Shown here piece after piece: positions 50,981 to 59,819 of a stretch of DNA of 64,000 bases. The first letter of the stretch is position 1. Every line of letters starts with the position of its first letter. The notes below the pieces were generated by a model. That model ran no database searches. It was not told the DNA's origin and saw only the letters and a list, made by a program, of their open reading frames with translations. The DNA lies in NCBI GenBank assembly GCA_947168905.1, contig CAMVNR010000001.1, forward strand, positions 1-64,000. The letters run 5' to 3'. This stretch comes from an uncultured Lachnospiraceae bacterium (GTDB lineage: Bacteria > Bacillota > Clostridia > Lachnospirales > Lachnospiraceae). The translations under genes were made by a program, and so were the position numbers.

Positions 50981-52510
50981 TCAGCGGCACATGCCGATCG
51001 CTTCGTAGTCCGGGTATTCTCCGCCGTTTTCCAGCGCTTCCGTCAGGATGTCCGCCATGTACAGTGACAGTTCGTTAAAATGATCCGTCGCGTACAGGAC
51101 GCCGCCGCATTCGGAAACATGGAGGTTAAACAGATACCGCAGGAACCAGGCCACCGGGACCAGAAGCTCGCACTCGCGATACAGCGCTTCGCAGTACATG
51201 GAACGCAGGTCCGAATCGATCATGCAGGCGATCGAGCCTTCCGCGAACTGCAGTACTCTTCCGTCCGGAAGCGTCATGCGCACCATACGGTTATCGCGCT
51301 GTGATTCGTACTTTGCCCCGAACGCCTCCGAAAGATACGAGAGCGGAACCATGAGGTATTCGCCGCGGACCTTCGCATCGCCGTCGAGCCCGTGGTATTT
51401 CAGCTTCTGCCATAGGAGCGCCTTCGCGGGCATCGGCTCGATCCGGTTATTATGCCAGGCGTTCCTCTTCCCTTCCGCAAAAGCCAGCGAGAAAGCGTCG
51501 CCCTTACGCGTGCGATTGCTTTCCAGCCGTTCAATCGTGCCGTCTTCATTTCTCCGAAGTCCGGAGAAGAAATAGTTCCAGACAAGCGCCGCATCGTCGA
51601 AGGTCTGCCCGTGGTCGCGGTTCTTGATGTCCAGATACACGACGTCGCCCTTTTCCCCTTTGTAGAAGGCGAAATTGTTCTCGCCGACGATACTGATCTG
51701 CGGCACCGGATCACAGCCGTCCAGCTTCATCCAGTAGTACTTGTTCATGCGGTTCACATACTTCTGAAGCTCCGTGTCCTCCGGAACATTGTTTCTCTCC
51801 GGCCGGCTCTGCCATACCGGGACCGGGCCGGCGGTGTTTTTGATGTTCCCCTCTTGATCATACAGGACAGAGAGGAAGGTCGCGCAGGCCGAGCCCGCGG
51901 CGCCGGCTAAGATATAGCCCTTGTGGCGCGCAAACATGGCAGTCATCATATTGCCCATCGACATGCCCTGCATATAAATGCGGCCGCGGTCAATGTTGTA
52001 CTTTTCTGAGAGCCGTTCGATGAGCGCGCAGGTGAAATTGATGTCCCGGTTTTCCCGGATATCCTCCGGTGAAGCGTCGAGGTTCGGAGGAATGTTCTCG
52101 GAGCCTTCGCCGCTCTCCTTCTCGTCATACAACCATTTGCCCCATTCATCCGCCCAGAGGCGGTTCTTCGAAGCGTCCGGGAAGACCGCGATAAAGCCGT
52201 GCTGCTCGGCCATCAGCGACCAGGAGGTGTAAATGCACTGGCCCCAGCCGGTCATTAAGCCCCCGTGCATCGAAATCACGAGGGGTGTTTTCTTCTCAGG
52301 GTCGTAGCTTTCCGGAACATATTCGTACCAGGTGCCGGGATGCCCGTCATGAAGAAGGTCCTCGTGATGCTCCGTAAGCCGCTCCGGGTAAGGCTGGGAA
52401 TTATTGCCGTTCTCATTGACAACGATATCCGAGCCCTTGATTTTTTCCGGCAGGTAATCCCGGTTGTCATCGTCCGGCGTACCGGGAAGAAGGATCCATT
52501 CGTTATTCAA
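50981..52510 (-). CDS. Esterase-stalk paralogue 2, TTG start
   Basis: A 509-residue paralogue with the same two domains. The best start is TTG at 52510 (NNEWILLPGTP...), 8 bases after GGAGGTG; it gives an N-terminus that lines up with the other copies. The first eight bases lie inside the end of paralogue 3, so translation is coupled. The frame stays open to 52588, but that extension is only the overlapping coding sequence of paralogue 3. Motifs: LVISMHGGLMTGWGQ, YMQGMSMGNMMT (Ser nucleophile), IKNRDHGQTFDDA (His); stalk-like part VPLSYLSEAFGAKY, LPDGRVLQFAEGS, LLVPVAWFLRYLF, VLYATDH. No signal peptide. Confidence 0.82.
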   Translation of the reverse strand: MNNEWILLPGTPDDDNRDYLPEKIKGSDIVVNENGNNSQPYPERLTEHHEDLLHDGHPGTWYEYVPESYDPEKKTPLVISMHGGLMTGWGQCIYTSWSLMAEQHGFIAVFPDASKNRLWADEWGKWLYDEKESGEGSENIPPNLDASPEDIRENRDINFTCALIERLSEKYNIDRGRIYMQGMSMGNMMTAMFARHKGYILAGAAGSACATFLSVLYDQEGNIKNTAGPVPVWQSRPERNNVPEDTELQKYVNRMNKYYWMKLDGCDPVPQISIVGENNFAFYKGEKGDVVYLDIKNRDHGQTFDDAALVWNYFFSGLRRNEDGTIERLESNRTRKGDAFSLAFAEGKRNAWHNNRIEPMPAKALLWQKLKYHGLDGDAKVRGEYLMVPLSYLSEAFGAKYESQRDNRMVRMTLPDGRVLQFAEGSIACMIDSDLRSMYCEALYRECELLVPVAWFLRYLFNLHVSECGGVLYATDHFNELSLYMADILTEALENGGEYPDYEAIGMCR

Positions 52511-54041
52511 AGTCCTCACCTCCAAGCCAGTTGATTTTCCGTGCGCGAGCGAAGTCTTCCGGCACTGCGCGGTCCATGAGAAGATCAAGAATCAGGTCCG
52601 CGAGGAAGTACGAAAGCTCTGCGTGGTGGTCGGTCACATAGATCATGTCATGACATTCCGAGACGCAATATCCGAAAAGATACCGCATAAACCACTCGGC
52701 GGAAACCAAAAGTTCTCCGTTCCTGTGAATCGCCTCGACGTACATCTGGCGCATAGAGTCATTGATGAAGCAGCCGATGGAGCCTCTGGCAAACTGCAGT
52801 TTCCTGCCGTCCGGAAGGATGACGTCCGCGTGAAGGCCGTCTTCCTGGGATGTGTACTTCGCGCCGACAGCCGCCGCGAGATCCTTTACCGCGACCATCA
52901 GATATTCGCCCCGGACCTTCTGTCCGCCCTCCAGACCGTGGTATTTCAGCTTCTGCCATTTTACAGGCGCCTCAGAAAGCCTGACGATTCGCTGATCTGC
53001 CCAGGCCTTGTCCGCACCCGCGGCAAAGGCGAAGGAAACGCGGTCTCCCTTCCTTTCGGTAATGCTGCCCTCGTCGACGATCGTACCGTCCGGAAGCCGC
53101 CGGAGTCCCGAGAGGAAATAGTCCCACTGCAGGAAAGCTTCATCGAGATTCTGGCCGTGATCCCGGTTCTTGACGTCCATGAAGACAAGCGGTGCTTTTT
53201 TGCCCTTGTAGAAAGCGAAATTATCTTCGCCGATCACGCTGATCTCCGGGACCGGATCCACTTCGTTGATTTTCATCCAGTAGACCCGGTTATATCGGTC
53301 GATATCCGCTTCTTTCGGGAAATCACGCATCCCGAAGCCGTTGTTTTCGGGCCGGGTCTGCCAGATTCCCAGGGGTCCGCCCTGGTTCATGAGCTTTCCT
53401 TCCTCGTCAAAGAGCAGGGAAAGACTTCCCGGGCCGGCGGATCCGGCCGCGCCTGCGAGAATATTTCCATAATAACGCGAGAAGAGCGCAGTCATCATAT
53501 TTCCGGCCGACATGCCCTGCATGAAGATCCGGCCTTCGTCGATATTGTATTTCTCTTTCAGAAGCCCGAGAAGCGCAAGGACAAAATTGCAGTCCCTGTG
53601 ATCCTCAATCCTTTCAGTCGGGTCCGGAAGCGGCAGCCCCGCCACCTGTTTATTATACTCGCTCTCCAGTGACGGCATCTGCTCCCAGAAACGCTTGTTG
53701 TGCGCGTCGGGGAAGACGACAATAATGCCGTCCCGGTCCGCCACATAACTCCAGGAGGTGTAAATGCACTGGCCCCAGCCCGACATAATTCCGCCGTGCA
53801 TCGAGAAGACGAGCGGCGTTTTCTTCGAAGGATCATAGCTTTCCGGGACATATTCATACCAGCTGTCCTCTCCCTGCCCCGGAACAAGCTCCGCATGAAA
53901 CTCCTTCAGGCGCTCGGGATAGGGCTGGGAATTATTTCCGTTCTCATTGACGACAATGTCGGAGCCCTTGATGCGCTGCGGCAGATAGTCGCGGTTGTCA
54001 TCGTCCGGCGTACCGGGTCTAAGGTAAAGTTCACGATTCAT
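52503..54041 (-). CDS. Esterase-stalk paralogue 3
   Basis: A 512-residue paralogue. The N-terminal signature PGTPDDDNRDYLP and GSDIVVNENGNNSQPYP is perfect. Hydrolase motifs are LVFSMHGGIMSGWGQ, FMQGMSAGNMMT (Ala for Met after the nucleophile Ser) and VKNRDHGQNLDEA. The C-terminal stalk-like part reads VAVKDLAAAVGAKY, LPDGRKLQFARGS, LLVSAEWFMRYLF and MIYVTDHHAEL. The end of the gene contains the ribosome site and start codon of paralogue 2. An attenuator-like hairpin precedes it (54064-54104). No signal peptide. Confidence 0.82.
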   Translation of the reverse strand: MNRELYLRPGTPDDDNRDYLPQRIKGSDIVVNENGNNSQPYPERLKEFHAELVPGQGEDSWYEYVPESYDPSKKTPLVFSMHGGIMSGWGQCIYTSWSYVADRDGIIVVFPDAHNKRFWEQMPSLESEYNKQVAGLPLPDPTERIEDHRDCNFVLALLGLLKEKYNIDEGRIFMQGMSAGNMMTALFSRYYGNILAGAAGSAGPGSLSLLFDEEGKLMNQGGPLGIWQTRPENNGFGMRDFPKEADIDRYNRVYWMKINEVDPVPEISVIGEDNFAFYKGKKAPLVFMDVKNRDHGQNLDEAFLQWDYFLSGLRRLPDGTIVDEGSITERKGDRVSFAFAAGADKAWADQRIVRLSEAPVKWQKLKYHGLEGGQKVRGEYLMVAVKDLAAAVGAKYTSQEDGLHADVILPDGRKLQFARGSIGCFINDSMRQMYVEAIHRNGELLVSAEWFMRYLFGYCVSECHDMIYVTDHHAELSYFLADLILDLLMDRAVPEDFARARKINWLGGEDFE

Positions 54042-54063
54042 AAGCTTTTCTCCTAAGTAAAAG

Positions 54064-54104
54064 GCTTTCCCGGGCCGGGACGTGGGTTCCAGACCCGGGA
54101 AAGC
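54064..54104 (-). terminator. Attenuator-like hairpin between paralogues 4 and 3
   Basis: GCTTTCCCGGG (54064-54074) pairs perfectly with CCCGGGAAAGC (54094-54104), and a CTTTTA tract follows on the minus strand just before the ribosome site of paralogue 3. It would lower expression of the downstream copies. Confidence 0.6.
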
Positions 54105-54121
54105 AAAAGTGCCATATACTG

Positions 54122-55606
54122 TTACTGTTCGAGAATGTCCTCAATGAGCGCTGCCGTATGCACTGCAAGCTCAATGTAGTGGTCGGTGATATACAGAACA
54201 CCGCGGTTTTCGGAGGTGAAGCACTTCATGAGCCTGTGGAAGAACCATTCGACCGGAAGGCAAAGAGCGCCGTCCCGGATCACAGCCTCGCAGTCCATCG
54301 AATAAATCTTGTTGTCGATCACGCAGCCGATCGAGCCCTGCGCAAACTCCACAACGCGCTTATCCGGAAGCACGAGAACCGCCGTGCGTCCGTCCGCAGC
54401 CATATCGCACTCCGCGCCGATGGCCTGCGCGAGGAAGGAAACCGGAGCGTAGAAGTATTCGCCGCGTACCAGTTCTCCGCCGTCGAGACCGTGGTATTTC
54501 AGCTTCTGGTGCTTAAAGGCCGGAACCTGAAGCCGTACAGGCTTCGAATTCACCAGCGCATTTTCCTTGCCGAGGGCAAGCGCGATGCCGAAGCTGTCGC
54601 CCTTTCTCGGAAGCTTTGTGCCGCCCTGTACGATCTCTCCGTTTTCGTCCCGGCGGATTCCGCTGAAGCAGTAATCCCAGACGAGCTCCGCGTCATCGAG
54701 CGTCTGGCCGTGGTCGCGGTTTTTGATCACGCGCAGCGTGAAATTCGCCTTCTTGCCGGTATAGAAGAAATAGTTGTCCTCGCCCTCGAGCATGATCTCG
54801 GGAAGAGCGGTGCAGTCATTGACGGAAGTCCAGTAGTGAACCGCGTTTTTAACGCCTTCAATGTCTTCACGGGAGCGGTCGGGGTTCTTGTCGAAGCCAT
54901 TGAATTCGGGCATGCTGATAAAGCCCGAAATCGGTCCGTGCTCCGAAGGATCCGCGTTCTTCACGCCGCGGGGAGCCCCTGAAGGTGCGCCGGCGGTCGC
55001 AAAGCCCGCAAACTTCTCGCCAAAATAGTGCACCATCATTGATGTCATCATGCCGCCCATCGACATGCCCTGCACAAAAATGCGGCCCGGATCGATATTG
55101 AAACGAGACTTGCAGTTTTCAATCAGTGCGAGCACCTGGCCGCAGTCCGGGCCGTCCACGAAGGAATCCTGGATCTTCGGAAGCGGCATGCCGCCGGGGC
55201 CTTCCTTAAGCTCCGTACCATCCGCGAACTTCGGCCGGCCTTCCCAGACATTCCAGAACTTGTGCTCATGCGCGTTGGGGAAGACGACGATAAAGCCTTC
55301 GCGGTCTGCGACATAGGTCCAGGAGGTGTAAATGCACTGGCCCCAGCCCGACATTAAGCCGCCGTGAAGCGCTACGACAAGCGGTGTCTTCTTCTCAGGG
55401 TCATACGTGTCCGGGACATATTCGAACCAGGTGTCCTCTTCGTCTCCGAAAAGGATTTCGTGCTTTTCCACGAGGTTCTTCGGATGCGGCTGGGAGTTGT
55501 TGCCGTTCTCATTGACAACGATATCGCTGCCGAAAATTGATTCGGGCAGGTAGTCGCGGTTCGCATCGTCCGGTGTGCCCGGGCGCAGGAAAATCTTACC
55601 TTCCAT
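54122..55606 (-). CDS. Esterase-stalk paralogue 4
   Basis: A 494-residue member and the most divergent of the five. PGTPDDANRDYLP has Ala for the third Asp, the nucleophile elbow is FVQGMSMGGMMT (Gly where the others have Asn), and the middle region lacks the WESRPE-type segment in favour of FISMPEFNGFDKNPD. The His motif IKNRDHGQTLDDA is unchanged. The stalk-like part is APVSFLAQAIGAEC, LPDKRVVEFAQGS, LCLPVEWFFHRLM and VLYITDH. It may have a different substrate. The ATG follows AGGAGAAAACATC. No signal peptide. Confidence 0.82.
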   Translation of the reverse strand: MEGKIFLRPGTPDDANRDYLPESIFGSDIVVNENGNNSQPHPKNLVEKHEILFGDEEDTWFEYVPDTYDPEKKTPLVVALHGGLMSGWGQCIYTSWTYVADREGFIVVFPNAHEHKFWNVWEGRPKFADGTELKEGPGGMPLPKIQDSFVDGPDCGQVLALIENCKSRFNIDPGRIFVQGMSMGGMMTSMMVHYFGEKFAGFATAGAPSGAPRGVKNADPSEHGPISGFISMPEFNGFDKNPDRSREDIEGVKNAVHYWTSVNDCTALPEIMLEGEDNYFFYTGKKANFTLRVIKNRDHGQTLDDAELVWDYCFSGIRRDENGEIVQGGTKLPRKGDSFGIALALGKENALVNSKPVRLQVPAFKHQKLKYHGLDGGELVRGEYFYAPVSFLAQAIGAECDMAADGRTAVLVLPDKRVVEFAQGSIGCVIDNKIYSMDCEAVIRDGALCLPVEWFFHRLMKCFTSENRGVLYITDHYIELAVHTAALIEDILEQ

Positions 55607-55630
55607 GATGTTTTCTCCTCTTTCTCAAAT

Positions 55631-57187
55631 TTATTTTGCTGCAATCGGCGGCAGGTCATCGCTCGTGAAGTATTTCTGTCTTTCCATGATTTCCTGCTCC
55701 GTGAACTCCAGTTCATAGCGGCCGTTCAGAAGGTCCTTCAGAAGGTCCGCCGTAAAATAGGACAGCTCCGCCCAGTGGTCGGTCACATAGGCCGCCCCGT
55801 TATGGACGCTGACATTCCAGTTGAAGAAGCAGCGCGAGAACCACTCGAGGCTCAGCATCAAAACGCCGTCCCTTTCGATGCATTCGACATACATCTGGCG
55901 CATCGTATCTCCGATCATGCAGCCGATGACGCCTCTCGCGAACTGCAGCCGCCGTCCGTCCGGGAGACGGATTACGCCGCTTAGGCCCTCCTCCGAGGTC
56001 TCATAGCTTCCGCCCGCGATTTTTGCAAGCGCCTCCGCCGGAACCATCAGATACTCGCCCCGGACCTTCGCACCGCCGTTTAAGCCGTGGTATTTCAGTT
56101 TCTGCCAGAAAAGCGGCGCATGGGAAAGCGGCAGGATTTCACCGTTATAAAGCATGCTCGGCGCGCCCTCTGCAAAAGCTGCCTGAAAATCATCCCGCTT
56201 TAAGGGGAGTCTTGTCGGTCCCTGTTCAATCGTTCCGTCGGCTTTTCTTCGTAAGCCCGAGAAGAAGTAATCCCAGTACAGGAACGCTTCGTCCAGCTTC
56301 TGGCCGTGGTCACGGTTTTTGATGTCGTGGAAGACGAGGTTCGCCTTCTTTCCGTGGTAGAAGGCGAAATTGTCCTCGCCGACAATGGAAATCTCGGGAA
56401 CCGGGCAGGCTTCGTTGATCTTCAGCCAGTACCAGCGGCCCATCTTGAAATTCAGCGCTTCCCCTTCGTAGTCGCCTTCGAACTGGTTATGCTCGGGGCG
56501 CGCCTGCCAGACTGCGACGGGTCCTGCGGCGTTTCGGATCGTCCCGTCCTTCTCGAATAATGCGCAGGGCCAGGTCTGCGCGCCGGCACCCGCAGCCCCC
56601 GCGAGGAGATTTCCATAGTAACGCGAGAACTGGTGCGTCATGAGGTTGCCCATGGACATGCCCTGCATGAAAATGCGCTCGGGGTCGATATTGTATTTCT
56701 CCTGCATCGCACGGATCAGCGCGAGAAGCAGGTTCAGATCGTGATTCTCCCGGAAATCCGCCGGGGCATGTTTCACCCGGATGCCGTCGATCTCGGTCGG
56801 ACCGCCGGACTCATACATGCCCTCGACCTGCCAGAAACGAAGCTCGGACGCTGTCGGGAAGACCGCGATCAGTCCTTCCCTGTCCGCAACCAGCGGCCAG
56901 GAGTTGTAGCAGCACTGCCCCCAGCCGGTCATCAGCCCTCCGTGAAGGGAAATCACGAGCGGCACCTTTTTCGAGCCGTCATAGCTTTCGGGGACATATT
57001 CGTACCAGGTATCTTCCTTCCCGTCCCCGACGATATCGCCGTGGAATTCCTGCAGTCTTTCCGGGCAGGGGATGGAATTGTTGCCGTTCTCATTGACAGT
57101 GATGTCCGAACGGTAGAGGTATTCGGGAAGATAATGTCTGTTGTCATCGTCCGGGCGTCCCGGACGGATTACCGGCTGGATATTCAT
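55631..57187 (-). CDS. Esterase-stalk paralogue 5
   Basis: A 518-residue member with PGRPDDDNRHYLP and SDITVNENGNNSIP at the N-terminus. Hydrolase motifs: LVISLHGGLMTGWGQ, FMQGMSMGNLMTHQF (Ser) and IKNRDHGQKLDEA (His). Stalk-like part: VPAEALAKIAGGSY, LPDGRRLQFARGV, LMLSLEWFSRCFF and AAYVTDHWAEL, then a longer tail of about 25 residues. It is the first copy to be transcribed, 107 bases after the type-B carboxylesterase, in the operon that begins with importer 2. No signal peptide. Confidence 0.82.
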   Translation of the reverse strand: MNIQPVIRPGRPDDDNRHYLPEYLYRSDITVNENGNNSIPCPERLQEFHGDIVGDGKEDTWYEYVPESYDGSKKVPLVISLHGGLMTGWGQCCYNSWPLVADREGLIAVFPTASELRFWQVEGMYESGGPTEIDGIRVKHAPADFRENHDLNLLLALIRAMQEKYNIDPERIFMQGMSMGNLMTHQFSRYYGNLLAGAAGAGAQTWPCALFEKDGTIRNAAGPVAVWQARPEHNQFEGDYEGEALNFKMGRWYWLKINEACPVPEISIVGEDNFAFYHGKKANLVFHDIKNRDHGQKLDEAFLYWDYFFSGLRRKADGTIEQGPTRLPLKRDDFQAAFAEGAPSMLYNGEILPLSHAPLFWQKLKYHGLNGGAKVRGEYLMVPAEALAKIAGGSYETSEEGLSGVIRLPDGRRLQFARGVIGCMIGDTMRQMYVECIERDGVLMLSLEWFSRCFFNWNVSVHNGAAYVTDHWAELSYFTADLLKDLLNGRYELEFTEQEIMERQKYFTSDDLPPIAAK

Positions 57188-57294
57188 TCTCTTAAGTCCT
57201 TTCTCCGGATCATTCGAGCCCGGATCCCTGCCCGTTTCTTTTACGCTTTTCGCGGAGGATTTCCTCCCGGCGCCCGCCGTATACGACGGTTTCT

Positions 57295-58842
57295 TCAGAA
57301 CCTTCGCGGCTTCGGATTTCCGTGCACCTTCACATAATCGTAAATGTATTGATATTTTTCGAATTCACTTTCCGGGAACATGGAGATTTCGTTCCCGAGC
57401 GTCACGACATCGAAATCCTTCTCATAGGACTTCCATTCGGGAAGCCCTTCACCGTTCGGATCGCCGGATGCGGCGTAATTTGCCCAGTAGCCCTGGATCA
57501 CATCCATAAAACGGTAATCTTCTTCAACCCACTTATAGTCGAGGAAGGGGTTGTAGGAGCCCTTGTCCACACGCCCGAAAAGATAGGGCATTTCCGCACA
57601 GTGAGGGCAGCCGTCCCGGTGTCCTCTTTCGTCCTCGTTTTCCTTATTCATGTGCCAGATGAAAGCTTTCCTTCCGTACTCTTTGCAGAGCTGCCCGATC
57701 CGGATCGCACCGGCGAGCATGAAATCGGACATAATCGTCGTCAGCATTTTCGCGGCCTCGGAGGGCGTTCCCGCGGGATACCAGGCCTTCATCTTCTCTG
57801 CGTTGTCCGGGAAAGTTTCTTCAATGTACTGATTGTACACGTCTAAAGAGACCCCGTTCGGCGCAGCGGGAAATTCCTGCGCGCAGGATCCCATCATCAC
57901 TTCGAAGTCGTTGAATTTCCCGGCATCCATCCACTTTTCGTAGTCTTCGGGGAGCAGTTTTCCGTCGATACAGAAGGAGAATCCGCTGAAATAGTCGGTA
58001 TTCGCGTTATACAGATCAAAGAGCTCCCAGGCGTCCATCTTCCGAAGGTCGGCGATCGACTCGACACCGATTTTCTTCATGAAATCCACGCCCTTCTGCT
58101 CCATGACTTCCCGCGGCTGGGGCTTCATAAAGCCCCAGTATACGACGCCGCTTTCAATCGAAACGCGTTTTACGAGGCCCTTCATGAGGGGAGATGCGAG
58201 CAGGATTCCTGTCGATCTCGCGCCGCCGGACTGTCCGGCGACCGTGATATTGTCCGGGTCCCCGCCGAATACGGCGATATTTTTCTTAATCCATTCGCAG
58301 GCCTTCACCATGTCGAAGAACGCATAGTTTCCGGAGCTTCCGTTTCCCTCTTCCGTGAGGTCCGGGTGCGCGAAGAAGCCGTAGAAACCGAGCCGGTAAT
58401 TAATCGTCACGACAACGAGATCCTTCCGCTTTGCGAGGCCTTCGCCCGCGCAGACGCATTCAACGCCGGAGCCCGCGATCATTCCGCCGCCGTGAATCCA
58501 TACAAATACAGGAAGCCTGTCTTCCGCGCTCTTCGCAGGGGACCAGACATTCAGATACAGGCAGTCTTCCTGATACTGCGACGGCATCAGAAGCTGTGGA
58601 ATTCCGTGTACGTTTGCGACGAGGTTTTCCTCTTCCTGAACGGGCTGGATCGCGCCAGGCCCGTACTGGGTGGCTCTTCTCACCCCGCGCCAGGTATAGG
58701 GATCCTGCGGATGGCGGAAGCGAAGCTCTCCGACCGGCGGAGCCGCGTAGGGAATCCCCTTAAATACCTTCAGATTTTCATCAATATATCCCTGAAGCCA
58801 GCCCTCGCTGACTTTTACTTTCGCATTTTCAAAATCACTCAT
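57295..58842 (-). CDS. Type-B carboxylesterase, cytosolic
   Basis: A 515-residue carboxylesterase (PF00135 type). VFKGIPYAAPPVGELRF, EDCLYLNVW, VWIHGGGMIAGSG (oxyanion), VAGQSGGARSTG (nucleophile Ser; GQSGGA in place of GESAGG) and GCPHCAEMPYLFG (His) are in the normal order and at the normal length. Such enzymes have a deep gorge that accepts acyl or aryl esters. No signal peptide. It lies 66 bases after the PF00756 esterase at 58909 and shares the importer 2 operon. Its type-B module resembles the first half of the fusion protein at 39258-41627. Confidence 0.9.
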   Translation of the reverse strand: MSDFENAKVKVSEGWLQGYIDENLKVFKGIPYAAPPVGELRFRHPQDPYTWRGVRRATQYGPGAIQPVQEEENLVANVHGIPQLLMPSQYQEDCLYLNVWSPAKSAEDRLPVFVWIHGGGMIAGSGVECVCAGEGLAKRKDLVVVTINYRLGFYGFFAHPDLTEEGNGSSGNYAFFDMVKACEWIKKNIAVFGGDPDNITVAGQSGGARSTGILLASPLMKGLVKRVSIESGVVYWGFMKPQPREVMEQKGVDFMKKIGVESIADLRKMDAWELFDLYNANTDYFSGFSFCIDGKLLPEDYEKWMDAGKFNDFEVMMGSCAQEFPAAPNGVSLDVYNQYIEETFPDNAEKMKAWYPAGTPSEAAKMLTTIMSDFMLAGAIRIGQLCKEYGRKAFIWHMNKENEDERGHRDGCPHCAEMPYLFGRVDKGSYNPFLDYKWVEEDYRFMDVIQGYWANYAASGDPNGEGLPEWKSYEKDFDVVTLGNEISMFPESEFEKYQYIYDYVKVHGNPKPRRF

Positions 58843-58908
58843 CTTCTGCTGTCCTTTTTTCGCTCACTCCGTTTCCTCCCCGTGAAAAAAGCTGATAAAC
58901 TGCCTTTT

Positions 58909-59718
58909 TCAGGGCTTTCCCGCTAAAAGGAAACGGATGCATTCTTCAAAATGGTCCCGCCAGGCTGTAAAGTCATGCGGTCCTTCGACTTCATGATACT
59001 CCATCGGCGCTTCCTGTTCCCGAAGGAACTCAACGAAAGCCCGGTCTCTTTCCAGCAGGAAATCCTGCTTTCCGCAGATAATATATAAAGGCGTCAGCCT
59101 TTCGCCGTTTTTCTTCAGTTCCTTCAGAAGATAACGCGGGTTATTCACGCTTGTCCCGATCTTCTTCGGATCGCCGAAGGTCTGCCGGTAATAGTAATAA
59201 TCCGCCATCGGATTCCTGTCCTCCGGCGTCATGTTTTCCATCCCGTCCGTCAGGATCGCCGGAGACATCGCAAAGGCGCGCTCGAATTTCTCCGGATAGT
59301 AATAGGCTGCGCGGATCGCGCCGAAGCCGCCCATCGAACATCCGCCGACGAAATTATGCTCTCTCTCGAGAGGAAGACCGAGCGAGCGATGCAGGTACTC
59401 CGGTAGCTCTTCAAAGATATAGGAACCGAAACGGTTTGTATTGGCCTCCCCGTCCACATAAAAGCTTAAATCCCCGTAAGGCATGACAATCGCGATATTG
59501 TAGCGCTCGGAGAAATCCCGCACATAGGTCATATTGGCCCATTCCGAATTGTCGTTGCTGTAGCCGTGGAGAAGATACAGCACCTTCATCGGGCGCTCGT
59601 AATGCTCGATCCCTGCCCGCAGCTTCTCGTATTCATTCTTGTCATTCGGCAGTTCGACTTTAACGTTGGAAACTCTGGAATTGACTTCGGAACGAAAAGA
59701 TATGTCATAAAAAGCCAT
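58909..59718 (-). CDS. PF00756-type esterase, first gene after importer 2
   Basis: A 269-residue cytosolic esterase. VLYLLHGYSNDNSEW (oxyanion), FVGGCSMGGFGAIR (nucleophile Ser in GCSMGG; Cys precedes it), IICGKQDFL (Asp) and VEGPHDFTAWRDH (His). It is similar in size and order to the enzyme at 41706-42494. It follows the binding-protein gene after a hairpin of eleven base pairs, so it should be made at a lower level from the same transcript. Its position suggests it acts early on the imported compound (inference). Confidence 0.9.
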   Translation of the reverse strand: MAFYDISFRSEVNSRVSNVKVELPNDKNEYEKLRAGIEHYERPMKVLYLLHGYSNDNSEWANMTYVRDFSERYNIAIVMPYGDLSFYVDGEANTNRFGSYIFEELPEYLHRSLGLPLEREHNFVGGCSMGGFGAIRAAYYYPEKFERAFAMSPAILTDGMENMTPEDRNPMADYYYYRQTFGDPKKIGTSVNNPRYLLKELKKNGERLTPLYIICGKQDFLLERDRAFVEFLREQEAPMEYHEVEGPHDFTAWRDHFEECIRFLLAGKP

Positions 59719-59750
59719 GAAAAAGCCCCTTTAAAAGCCTTCTTTATGAA

Positions 59751-59779
59751 GGAAACGCTGAATTTTCATCAGCGTTTCC
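59751..59779 (-). promoter_or_regulatory. Intercistronic hairpin after the importer 2 binding protein
   Basis: GGAAACGCTGA (59751-59761) and TCAGCGTTTCC (59769-59779) pair perfectly around a 7-base loop, with no T run. It is the counterpart of the hairpin at 30230-30256 after the importer 1 binding protein. Confidence 0.7.
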
Positions 59780-59819
59780 TCCGTGCTTTACCCGTTCTTT
59801 TTACGGATAACTATCTTTC

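Noticed and set aside
48161-57187. The repeated gene array as a mobile element or CRISPR-like structure
   Set aside because: The repeats are full coding genes diverged in sequence, with no terminal repeats, transposase or regular spacers; gene duplication explains them.
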